A DNA stretch of 56,105 bases. Source: Prevotella sp. UBA5387 (GTDB lineage: Bacteria; Bacteroidota; Bacteroidia; Bacteroidales; Bacteroidaceae). Shown piece after piece: positions 8,334-16,351 of the stretch (positions within the stretch are counted from its first letter, which is position 1; the number at the start of each line of letters is the position of its first letter). Under the pieces are notes generated by a model. The model had not been told where the DNA came from. It ran no database searches and saw nothing but the letters and a program-made list of their open reading frames with translations. The translations under genes were made by a program, and so were the position numbers. The DNA is taken from contig DHOP01000108.1 in assembly GCA_002407775.1 (NCBI GenBank), forward strand, positions 1 to 56,105. The letters run 5' to 3'.

Positions 8334-9097
8334 GAAAAGCGGCACTGGTTATAGCAGCTTTGTTGCTTTCCACCCATTCCACCAATGCTTGGGTTCGGGT
8401 TGTCTATGACATCAATAGCACCGCAGCCGTGGGTGCCAATACTGCATTTCAGAAAATCATAGAGGACAGGCATAATGCACGGCTCGACTCTATCCGCTCC
8501 AAACAAGCCAAGATTATGTCCTACACAGCCTCCATGCAGACCATCAAGGAACTTTACCGAATGTCGATGCAGAACGTCAGCGGCTTCGGTGAGGAGTCAG
8601 CTTATTACAAGCAGATGGCAGAGAACTTCCTGCAAGTGCCAGGCAACACGGCAAGAGCTGTGAAGGCAATCAACAGGTGTCCCGGCATCAACTATGTGAA
8701 TAGCCTGAATGAGATTGTAAACATCCAAGCAGAAGTGGTTGGACTCATAGAAGACTTTGTAGATATAGTGAACAATGGCAAAGTAAATCTGTCTGCATTT
8801 ACCAGTGGGAAAAGCAATGATAAGTTGTCGGCACTGCTTAAAAATGCACACTTGGGAAAGGGCGATGGCTACAATTTTCTCGATCGTTACGAACGGCTTA
8901 CCTTAGCAAACAAGTTGCTTAGTCATATAGTCGATATTAACACACACCTCCAGCAGATTGAGTATATCTGCGAGTATTGCCGTACTTTCAGCAATTTCAT
9001 GTACTCTATCGATCCCCTGACGTGGGCCTCATTTTTCGATGGAAAAGCAATGGTAGAGTCTGTAGTGAATGATTGGAAATATCAAACCAGAACATAA
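8321..9097 (+). CDS. Periplasmic conjugation protein in the TraI position (copy 1)
   Basis: A 258-residue secreted protein with a signal peptide (about 1-23, ending near NAWVR) and an otherwise helical sequence. The C-terminal segment IDPLTWASFFDGKAMVESVV followed by DW is closely echoed by LDPEGWAAVMSGKNIVEGIV and DW in the protein at 30474-31259, so the two are paralogues. In CTnDOT-type operons the gene after TraG (TraI/DUF4141) also encodes a secreted helical protein. It overlaps traG by 13 bases. Confidence 0.75.
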   Translation: MGKIRKAALVIAALLLSTHSTNAWVRVVYDINSTAAVGANTAFQKIIEDRHNARLDSIRSKQAKIMSYTASMQTIKELYRMSMQNVSGFGEESAYYKQMAENFLQVPGNTARAVKAINRCPGINYVNSLNEIVNIQAEVVGLIEDFVDIVNNGKVNLSAFTSGKSNDKLSALLKNAHLGKGDGYNFLDRYERLTLANKLLSHIVDINTHLQQIEYICEYCRTFSNFMYSIDPLTWASFFDGKAMVESVVNDWKYQTRT

Positions 9098-9130
9098 CCA
9101 GAATCAACATATCTGATAAAACTAACGCTT

Positions 9131-9820
9131 ATGAAAAGGATCCTCATATTGCTATTGTTGCTCATCGGTTGTTTTTCTACAACCAGTGCAGTCATCGTTG
9201 GCCCAGACGATCTGCCTACGATTTCTGCACTTATATCGCTCCACAAGGCAATGGCCAAAGCAGAAGAAGCATCGGTCAAGCAAGTTGGCGTTAGCTATGG
9301 AGAACAACAGATAGCGACTAACAATGCGTCAAAATTCAATGAGCTGCGTACAACACTCAATACCAAACTCAACAATGCGCATCAATGGGTAATACTGTCT
9401 GCTGCTATATCCAAGACGACTTTGGACCTAGGTAATACGACCAAGGAGTATGTCCAATTTGTGGACTTGACACGAAAGAACCTCTTTCGCAAACCGCAGA
9501 TAGCATGGTATTTTGCAGAAGCCAACTACAATGTTAGCAAGCGAGTGTCCTTGCTAAAGAAGTCAGTTGCCCTTTTGGTTGCCTCTGAAACTAATATCCT
9601 CAAAGCCTCTTTGAATGAGCGAATCGACATAATTTATGATATTCAGGATCAGATTGCAGTAATTCACGGCATCATCAGCCAAGCATTATTCTGGAGTAGA
9701 TGTGTCGATATTGGCGGCTTCAAATACGATTATGTTTGGGACATCCTCAATAGTGATGTGTACGAAAGCATCGCCAATGACCTCATTGGTAAGTGGAAAC
9801 AAAATCTTAATGCAGTATGA
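9131..9820 (+). CDS. Secreted helical conjugation protein
   Basis: A 229-residue protein with a signal peptide (about 1-19, MKRIL..GCFSTTSA) and a helical, coiled-coil-prone mature part. Its end (SDVYESIANDLIGKWKQN) weakly resembles the C-terminal pattern of the flanking paralogue family at 8321 and 30474. It overlaps the next start by four bases (ATGA type), so it is co-translated. The role is probably in the periplasmic part of the mating channel; no named family is certain. Confidence 0.7.
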   Translation: MKRILILLLLLIGCFSTTSAVIVGPDDLPTISALISLHKAMAKAEEASVKQVGVSYGEQQIATNNASKFNELRTTLNTKLNNAHQWVILSAAISKTTLDLGNTTKEYVQFVDLTRKNLFRKPQIAWYFAEANYNVSKRVSLLKKSVALLVASETNILKASLNERIDIIYDIQDQIAVIHGIISQALFWSRCVDIGGFKYDYVWDILNSDVYESIANDLIGKWKQNLNAV

Positions 9821-10488
9821 AGAGACCTATTATATTAATGTGTACCCTGTTACTCCCTACGGTTTTGTTAGCGCAGGTACCAACAAAAGACAAACAGAAG
9901 GAACATCAAATTCGCTCAATGGAGCAAGGGCACTGGGACTTCTCCCCTGATTGGTGGTACTATTTTCTACACAAGAATTATAGTGGTGCCTATACCAAAT
10001 GGGAATGGCATGGGTTAAAGTCCGGCTTACGTGTCCACTTTGATGAAAGTAGATCTAACGTCAAAACAGTAGGTCCAAGGCGTGAGGCCCAGTTAGCCAC
10101 ACTGCTGTTGAAGCAAAAGATCGTTGAAACCGAGCGCAAGAAGATAGAAGAACTCAACAAAGAAGAGATTGCACGTGCAGCAGACCGTAATGTCGATTTG
10201 ATGTACGGTAAATACCAAGATCTGTTTTCTGATATGCAATCTTCTATCACCGAAGGACTTACCTATTGTCTGATTAAGAGCAAGGGAAAAATAGCAAAGA
10301 GTGTCAGAACACTCACCGAAAGAAACGAGGTAATCACCTCAAACATAGCCTATCTCCGCAAGACAGGTGTGGGTTATGAACTTGAAAATGTCAAAAGGGA
10401 GAAAGGCTTTGTCCAAGCCAAAAAGGACATGGAAGAATTAGTGAAGAAGGTGGCCTCGCTTGCCCGACTTGCCAAAGCATATTATTAA
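9817..10488 (+). CDS. DUF5045-like secreted conjugation protein
   Basis: A 223-residue protein with a signal peptide (about 1-20, ending LLAQ). The segment WDFSPDWWYYFLHKNYSGAY, then a W.W.GLKSGLRVHFDESRSNVK stretch and a later DR.VDLMY..Y..LF..MQ pattern, recalls DUF5045 proteins of Bacteroidales conjugative elements. The C-terminal half is helical. It lies between two secreted proteins and TraJ, so a periplasmic role in the channel is likely. The DUF number is from memory. Confidence 0.7.
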   Translation: MKRPIILMCTLLLPTVLLAQVPTKDKQKEHQIRSMEQGHWDFSPDWWYYFLHKNYSGAYTKWEWHGLKSGLRVHFDESRSNVKTVGPRREAQLATLLLKQKIVETERKKIEELNKEEIARAADRNVDLMYGKYQDLFSDMQSSITEGLTYCLIKSKGKIAKSVRTLTERNEVITSNIAYLRKTGVGYELENVKREKGFVQAKKDMEELVKKVASLARLAKAYY

Positions 10489-10507
10489 AACCGAAATAGA
10501 ACTGATT

Positions 10508-11845
10508 ATGACAGACTTACTGTTGAACATCAATATGACCTTATCCATCTTCATCGATCAGCTGTTGACTATGGGACTGCCAGTAATCGACGAGAATCTG
10601 GCAAGGCTAATGAACGAAATGAAGAATCCTCCGACCGCAGGACTTTTCATCAAGATGGTCAGTGTTGCCAAGACACTTGGTATCAGTCTGGCCCTTTGTG
10701 TAGGCTCCTACGAGTGCTGGGTGATGATATTGGGTCGTCGTGGTATGGACGTGATGAAGATAGCACGGATTATAGGACTGGCAATGTGCATCGGTTTCTC
10801 TTCCACTATTTGCGATGCCCTTTCTGTGCCAGGAAACTGGTTGGAGGGCGAGACGCAACAGATGGCAACGAACAAAAACCGAGAGGTAGCGGCACTCGAA
10901 AAAGCAGTGGCTACCAAACAACAAGAATATATCGACTCCATACGAAGCCAACAAGCTAAGCAGGAGGAACAGAAGGCGGCACAAGATGCTGCAACCGAGG
11001 ACGGATTGCTTGATAAAATACAACATAGTGTAGAGAACATTGGCATCAGCATACAGAATTACGCCAAACAAGCCGCTGTACTTGTGGAAACGAAGATCAG
11101 CGAGTGGGCTAACGACATTATCCGCTTTATAGGTGAAATCATCTTCCAGATGACCTATTACGGTATGTTGCTTGGACAGCGTATCTTCCTAAGCATACTC
11201 AAACTATTCTGCCCTATATCTTTTGCTTTGTCCATCGTTCCGCCTTGGCGAAATGCGTGGTCGCAGTGGATCTCGAAATATCTGACCATATCGCTTTGGG
11301 GCTTTGTGGTCTATCTCATTGTGTATTATGTTGATTATCTGATTATGTTCTATCTCGAATCAGACCTGACAGCCTACAACAAGCTCCTGCATAACGCTGC
11401 TTCATGGGATAACATTGGGGCATTGGGTATGCAAGCTATTGGCACCACCTGTATGTATGTGGTGGGTATGCTTGCTGGAGCAAAGGTGTTGAGTATGGTG
11501 CCAGAAGTCTGCTCTTGGCTTATCCCCGGAGGTGTATCATCTAGCGCAGGCTCTGCTGCAAGCGGTGTTGCAACAGCTGCTGGAATGGCTGGTGTTGGTG
11601 CCGCTGCTTCTGCCGTCGGTGCTGCAGGAGGTGCGGTTGCCGGTGGTACGTTAGGTGCTACTGGTATCGCTGGTGGATATAGCCAAAATAGAGGTGATGG
11701 AATGTCTGTAACAAGTTCCGTGGTGAGCAGTATTAAAAGCAACACTACTTTGGGTCAAGCCTATTCCGGTGGTGCTAACAATGCGAGAGCCTACAACAAC
11801 GTCGGCAAAAATGATGAGAATTATAAACGTAAAGATAAACAATAG
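10508..11845 (+). CDS. traJ: TraJ, polytopic inner-membrane conjugation protein
   Basis: A 445-residue VirB6/TrbL-like membrane protein. Start 10508 (ATG) is preferred to an upstream in-frame TTG that lies inside the previous gene. It has hydrophobic segments at about 50-75 and 85-110, a charged coiled-coil region (about 120-190), then several helices in 210-345. The tail (about 350-400) is a Gly/Ala/Ser-rich low-complexity region, followed by a hydrophilic end. The conserved text RIFLSILKLFCPISFALSIV with a following W..W...YL is typical of TraJ. It is followed after three bases by traK. Confidence 0.88.
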   Translation: MTDLLLNINMTLSIFIDQLLTMGLPVIDENLARLMNEMKNPPTAGLFIKMVSVAKTLGISLALCVGSYECWVMILGRRGMDVMKIARIIGLAMCIGFSSTICDALSVPGNWLEGETQQMATNKNREVAALEKAVATKQQEYIDSIRSQQAKQEEQKAAQDAATEDGLLDKIQHSVENIGISIQNYAKQAAVLVETKISEWANDIIRFIGEIIFQMTYYGMLLGQRIFLSILKLFCPISFALSIVPPWRNAWSQWISKYLTISLWGFVVYLIVYYVDYLIMFYLESDLTAYNKLLHNAASWDNIGALGMQAIGTTCMYVVGMLAGAKVLSMVPEVCSWLIPGGVSSSAGSAASGVATAAGMAGVGAAASAVGAAGGAVAGGTLGATGIAGGYSQNRGDGMSVTSSVVSSIKSNTTLGQAYSGGANNARAYNNVGKNDENYKRKDKQ

Positions 11846-11848
11846 AAT

Positions 11849-12445
11849 ATGCTCATACAAAGCTTAGAACGAAAAACAAGGCTCGCCCTGATGACCGTGT
11901 TGTTCACGATTGTGGGTAATGTGGTTATCTGTTGTATGCTCATAGCCTATGGTGCCAAAGTGCTTTCAGAAGAACGTAATCAGGTGTATGTTCTTGATGG
12001 AGATATACCCTTTCTGGCACAGCGCAGTCAGGAAGAAGCCAACTTTGTGATGGAGGCGAAGGCACACATTCAGCTTTTCCACCAATACTTCTTCACCTTA
12101 CCTCCTGATGATGACTACATCAAATGGACGCTTGGCAAGGCGATGTATATGGCCGATGGTACTGCAATCAAGCAGAAGGAAGCCATGGAAGAAAATGGTT
12201 TTTTCTCTGATATAGTATCTTCGTCTGCCACCTGTACGATTATGTGCGACAGCATCAAGCTCGATGAACATAGCAGAAAGTTTACTTACTATGGCACCCA
12301 GAGTATTCGTCGCCGCACCAAGAAGATAAGGCGTACACTGATTACGACTGGAGCATTGGAGAATGTGCCGAGAACTCAGAATAATCCGCATGGTTTGCTA
12401 ATCACCCATTGGCGAACCTTAAAGAATATTGACCTCGAATATTAG
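11849..12445 (+). CDS. traK: TraK, VirB8-position conjugation protein
   Basis: A 198-residue protein with a cytoplasmic start, one membrane helix (about 15-38) and a periplasmic domain. Recognisable TraK text includes LLAQRS-type PFLAQRS, the HIQLFHQYFFTLPPDDDYIK segment, and KFTYYGTQ..RR. It bridges the inner membrane to the periplasmic core. It starts three bases after traJ and its end overlaps the region just before traL. Confidence 0.92.
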   Translation: MLIQSLERKTRLALMTVLFTIVGNVVICCMLIAYGAKVLSEERNQVYVLDGDIPFLAQRSQEEANFVMEAKAHIQLFHQYFFTLPPDDDYIKWTLGKAMYMADGTAIKQKEAMEENGFFSDIVSSSATCTIMCDSIKLDEHSRKFTYYGTQSIRRRTKKIRRTLITTGALENVPRTQNNPHGLLITHWRTLKNIDLEY

Positions 12446-12449
12446 TGAT

Positions 12450-12944
12450 ATGAAGACAAAAAAAGTAAAGAAAGACCTGCCCCGATACAAGCGGCAGATT
12501 CGATATGCTTGTTGGCGTATTTCCAAATACTGGAGGGTAAGAAACAAGGTAGAGAAGTGTAACCAGTGGGCATCAGACAATGGGAAGACCTTTTTCGCAC
12601 TGGTAGTGGGAACACTTGTGTTTGCCTCTGTCGCCACCTTTATCTCGATACTCTATGATTTGACGAAGGCTTCCACTGTCAAAGAGCAGACTGATTTTAG
12701 TGGCAGGACAGAGAAGATAGAGAATATCCAACCCATGATGAATGGTCTAAGGCAGATAGAGGAAACCAAGAAGAGTGAGAAGTTGGAGCTCAAACAGCTT
12801 ACCGACAAGGGAGTGGCCATACACAAGGAGTTGGATTCTCTCCTTACCATCGGTGAGAAAAGTCACGAAGACTCTATCCGCATCATACAGGATTATCACC
12901 AACTACAACACATCGTTAATTTTCTAAAGAAGCGTAAAGAATGA
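12450..12944 (+). CDS. traL: TraL, DUF3989-type membrane protein
   Basis: A 164-residue protein with a very basic N terminus (many Lys/Arg in the first 45 residues), one membrane helix at about 52-73 (FFALVVGTLVFASVATFISI) and a C-terminal coiled coil. Size, topology and position between TraK and TraM fit TraL/DUF3989. The ATG at 12450 is used because the upstream in-frame TTG lies within traK. It overlaps traM by four bases. Confidence 0.78.
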   Translation: MKTKKVKKDLPRYKRQIRYACWRISKYWRVRNKVEKCNQWASDNGKTFFALVVGTLVFASVATFISILYDLTKASTVKEQTDFSGRTEKIENIQPMMNGLRQIEETKKSEKLELKQLTDKGVAIHKELDSLLTIGEKSHEDSIRIIQDYHQLQHIVNFLKKRKE

Positions 12945-14182
12945 AGAAGTTGAATTTGAAGCAGCCAAAATACATCTTTCCCCTCGTTGTTTTCCTGCCA
13001 TTGACCTTTCTTGCCTACGAGGTGTCTGGCATCTTTGATGGCAACCGCACCAGCTCGACTAAAGTAGCTACCGACTCGCTCAACATGGAGCTGCCCGATG
13101 CAGAGAATGAAGGTATGAAAGATAAGATGGCTGGCATGGAAGATCGCGATATGGATGAAGACGGCTATTCTGCAGTCGATGGACTCGGCGACGAAGAAGG
13201 GAAACACGACTCGCTGGGCAATGGATATAGTGAGAGTGAAATGGATCAGATCGACAAAGACAATGCCGAGCGCAAAGCCCAACAAAAAGCACAGGAAGAA
13301 ATGGAACGCAGCCTTGCTGAATCCAGAAAACATATCAACTCTTATGCTGGAGGTGGTTATGGTGGCGGCAGCCATGCTGCAAGAGGAAGCAGCCGTCGTG
13401 ACGAACTCGATGACTATGCCAAGGAACTTGAATACATTCAGAAGCGAAGTCGTGCAGCACAGCGAGCCATCGATGAAGGCAATGGCAACTACGGCGGTTA
13501 TGGTGGTTATGATGGTTATGGGAACAATGAAGACCCTTATGCTGCAAGTTATGCCAATAGCAATCGTTCCACTCGCACAACAAGAGGGAAAGTGAAGAGA
13601 GAAAGCGAGAAAGTGCAGACGGTGGAAAAAGTGAACAGCCCTAATGCCGATCGCTTCAATACGGTATCTGCCAACAAGAATGTAGATGCTCCACTCATCA
13701 AAGCAATGATTGACAAGACGACCAAAGCCCATGAGGGTACAAGGCTTCGTTTCAAGTTACTCGATGATGTAACCATCAACAAGGTACTCTTGAAAAAGGG
13801 CACCTACCTCTATGGACTGGTAACTGGTTTCGGGCAACAGCGTGTCAAAGCCAACATCACGAGTATTCTTGTGGGCAGCAAGTTTATCAAGGTCAATCTG
13901 TCGGTCTATGACAACGATGGCATGGAAGGTTTCTATGTACCAGAGTCGGCTTTCCGTGACTTGATGAAAGAGGCTGGCTCGCAAGCCATGCAGCAGAATA
14001 TGCAATTCGGCAACAACTACGGATCGACGCTAAACAGTGAATCGGTGGCCTTGCAAGCCTTGCAGAATATCTATCAGTCGGCCAGTAGTGCCGTATCTGC
14101 CAATATGCGCAAGAACCGTGCTCGCATCAAGTACAACACCATCGTATATCTCATCAATACGTCCTTAGACGAAGAACGATAA
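12941..14182 (+). CDS. traM: TraM, VirB10-like protein
   Basis: A 413-residue protein with an N-terminal membrane anchor (about 11-28), a long hydrophilic and Gly/Tyr-rich linker (about 120-205, with repeated GGYGG and YGGYDGYG) and a conserved C-terminal periplasmic domain. That domain has the TraM hallmark text RLRFKLLDDVTINKVLLKKG, then LYGLVTGFGQQRVKANI, and ends with tandem basic residues. It spans the periplasm linking inner and outer parts of the channel. The Gly-rich linker is unusual in composition. Confidence 0.9.
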   Translation: MKKLNLKQPKYIFPLVVFLPLTFLAYEVSGIFDGNRTSSTKVATDSLNMELPDAENEGMKDKMAGMEDRDMDEDGYSAVDGLGDEEGKHDSLGNGYSESEMDQIDKDNAERKAQQKAQEEMERSLAESRKHINSYAGGGYGGGSHAARGSSRRDELDDYAKELEYIQKRSRAAQRAIDEGNGNYGGYGGYDGYGNNEDPYAASYANSNRSTRTTRGKVKRESEKVQTVEKVNSPNADRFNTVSANKNVDAPLIKAMIDKTTKAHEGTRLRFKLLDDVTINKVLLKKGTYLYGLVTGFGQQRVKANITSILVGSKFIKVNLSVYDNDGMEGFYVPESAFRDLMKEAGSQAMQQNMQFGNNYGSTLNSESVALQALQNIYQSASSAVSANMRKNRARIKYNTIVYLINTSLDEER

Positions 14183-14218
14183 AGGCTTATTAAAGATACA
14201 AATAAATAGTAAAGCACA

Positions 14219-15148
14219 ATGAAATACATAGTAATTACCCTGTTAGCAATACTGATTGGTACTCCGATGAAGGCGCAAAAGAAGTATCGTGACATCGTTC
14301 CTGATACAGCCAAAGTACATTATATCCATCGTGAGAGCATGGACGATGCTTATATCTTCGATGGTAGTCTCCATAAGAACACCGTCTATGTCAATGAGCA
14401 GGTAACAACACATATCATTATGCCAGAGAATATCAAGCTCGTAGATATTTCCACCAATAGCATCATTGGCAACCAATGTGCTGAAAACATCGTCCGCATC
14501 AAACCTGCTGGTAGAATGTACGATCATGAATTGGCTGGCACCATGACGGTGATTGGTGAACGACACATAGCCCAGTTTAATGTGGTCTATGTCAAAGGCC
14601 CGGCTCGTGCCAATTCAATCTTCAACATCGACATCAAGGACACCAAGCGTTACAACAACCCCGATGTGCTGATGCCCGAAGCAGATATGGCTCGCTTTGC
14701 ATGGGCGATATACGGTATGCCAGCAAAGTTTCACAACATACATTATAAAAGGTATGGCATCAAAGCCGTGGTCAATAACATCTATGCTATCGACGACTAC
14801 TTCTTCATTGATTTCTCGCTCTACAATAATACCAACATCAAGTTTGACATAGATGAGATACGTGTGAAGCTGACCGACAAAAAGGAAAGCAAAGCTACGA
14901 ACACACAGACCATCGAACTCACACCTACTTATATGCTCAACAAGACCAATTCGTTTAAGAAGGGCTATCGTAATGTGTTGGTGCTAAACAAGCTCACCTT
15001 CCCAGACGAGAAAATTCTGAACTTAGAAATTTCCGAGAATCAGATTTCGGGACGAGTAATCTATATCCCTATCGAGTATTCGGATATTCTTCATGCCGAT
15101 GGCTTTGACGAAAACCTGATGAATAGCCTTTCAAGAACTAACCATTAA
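14219..15148 (+). CDS. traN: TraN, DUF4138 VirB9-like protein
   Basis: A 309-residue secreted protein with a signal peptide (about 1-19) and the DUF4138/TraN layout: a TTHIIMPENIKLVDIS segment, a GNQCAENIVRIKP strand region, and near the middle ARFAWAIYGMP. The second half has YFIDFSLYNNTNIKFDIDEIR, a classic TraN signature. It is the outer-core partner of TraM. It sits 36 bases after traM and 11 bases before traO. Confidence 0.92.
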   Translation: MKYIVITLLAILIGTPMKAQKKYRDIVPDTAKVHYIHRESMDDAYIFDGSLHKNTVYVNEQVTTHIIMPENIKLVDISTNSIIGNQCAENIVRIKPAGRMYDHELAGTMTVIGERHIAQFNVVYVKGPARANSIFNIDIKDTKRYNNPDVLMPEADMARFAWAIYGMPAKFHNIHYKRYGIKAVVNNIYAIDDYFFIDFSLYNNTNIKFDIDEIRVKLTDKKESKATNTQTIELTPTYMLNKTNSFKKGYRNVLVLNKLTFPDEKILNLEISENQISGRVIYIPIEYSDILHADGFDENLMNSLSRTNH

Positions 15149-15159
15149 GGAGAAACGCA

Positions 15160-15660
15160 ATGAAAAGAATACTATTATCCCTTGTATTGAGCATTTTGCT
15201 CATGCCGAGAGCCTATGCTGGCGACGGCGATCAGTTCTTTACGTTCAACGCAGGACTACTGTTTCAGAACACTCTCAATACCACTTTTGGCTATGAGAAA
15301 GAGCTGCCTTACGACAATGCCCTTGAACTTTTCGGCGAGGCTGGTAACCGATGGGAACGTGACCCGGAGTGTGGTAAGGTGTGTTCCAAATCGTTTTGGA
15401 AACACTACTACTGGAACGGTGGCATCGTGTATAAAAAGAGTTTGATACGTTGGAAGAACTCTACTTTACGGCTCGACGTTGGTCCTGTGGCAGGTGCATA
15501 TCGTGGAGACTATTTCTTTGGGGCAGAAGGTAGCCTCGAATACAATTACACATTGGCAAGCGGTTGGAAGCTAACCCTCAAACAGAAAAACAATGTCAGC
15601 TTTATGCACGGAGACTCTTTCCGCAATGGTTTGACTATTGGTATCAAGATTCCACTCTAA
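15160..15660 (+). CDS. traO: TraO, conjugation outer-membrane-type protein
   Basis: A 166-residue protein with a signal peptide (about 1-20, ending AYA) and a beta-rich mature part rich in aromatic residues and Gly (TFGYEKEL, FGEAGNRWE, LDVGPVAGAYRGDYF, FMHGDSFRNGLTIGIKIPL), as in TraO of CTnDOT-type elements. It probably sits in the outer membrane. Two Cys (CGKVC) near residue 70 could form a disulfide. Confidence 0.88.
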   Translation: MKRILLSLVLSILLMPRAYAGDGDQFFTFNAGLLFQNTLNTTFGYEKELPYDNALELFGEAGNRWERDPECGKVCSKSFWKHYYWNGGIVYKKSLIRWKNSTLRLDVGPVAGAYRGDYFFGAEGSLEYNYTLASGWKLTLKQKNNVSFMHGDSFRNGLTIGIKIPL

Positions 15661-15673
15661 ACAACAAGACGTT

Positions 15674-16330
15674 ATGAAAATCAATATAAAGTTTCATTCA
15701 ATCCTTTGGGTGGTAGCAGCCGTGTTACTATCCTTTCACATAGTTTCCTGTTCTGAACATATCGAAGACTGGCAGGGCAATGTAGCCACTGGCTCCATCT
15801 TGCTCTCTGATAACAGCATTGCATCGAGTAGAGGATATGATGCGAGCCGCATGACGGCCGTGGGAGTCGTGATTGGCACAAGAGCTGATAGCATCTGGGT
15901 GGTATCGACCAAGAACTTAGGACAATATGCTTATCTCGACACTCTGATGTCGGTCGCCAACGTGTCGGCTGACGAGAACACACTCTGTGGTATTGATAAC
16001 ACCTCGGCCATACTCAAATCAGAACGGAAAAGTCCTGCCGTAGGTGCCATAACGAATTATACATCTTCGGTTAAAGGCTGGGCATTGCCCTCCATTGGCG
16101 AATTGAGAATGTTATCAGCCAATATAGGAACCATTGAGAAAGTGATGAAGACGATCGGTAGCGATGTCTTTCTAACAGTCCCTTATCTTAGTTCTACACA
16201 AGACGGCTCATCTTCACAGACCGAAGAGCTGTATGTCAAATGTATCTCCCTACATTCAGGTTATATCTCATCTATCCTGAAAACGGATTCAGCGCAGGTG
16301 CGCCCGATATTGAGAATGAAAAGGAACTAA
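15674..16330 (+). CDS. Lipoprotein with a DUF1566-like end, transfer operon
   Basis: A 218-residue lipoprotein: after a signal segment the lipobox-like HIVSC gives the mature Cys at about residue 27. The start at 15674 puts the signal at the N terminus; an ATG at 15638 lies in traO. The C-terminal part includes GWALPSIGELRML, then a LPYLSS-type motif, and ends with a VRPILRM strand, resembling DUF1566 or Fibrobacter-paralogue domains found in cell-surface proteins. It sits 13 bases after traO, in the place where other elements have TraP/TraQ-type accessory genes. A surface-exposed role in mating is inferred. Confidence 0.72.
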   Translation: MKINIKFHSILWVVAAVLLSFHIVSCSEHIEDWQGNVATGSILLSDNSIASSRGYDASRMTAVGVVIGTRADSIWVVSTKNLGQYAYLDTLMSVANVSADENTLCGIDNTSAILKSERKSPAVGAITNYTSSVKGWALPSIGELRMLSANIGTIEKVMKTIGSDVFLTVPYLSSTQDGSSSQTEELYVKCISLHSGYISSILKTDSAQVRPILRMKRN

Positions 16331-16351
16331 TCCAACTGCTTATCCCTTGAT

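Noticed and set aside
12896..13732. 278-residue minus-strand ORF antisense to traM
   Set aside because: Composition is a mirror of the Gly-rich traM linker; no independent support.
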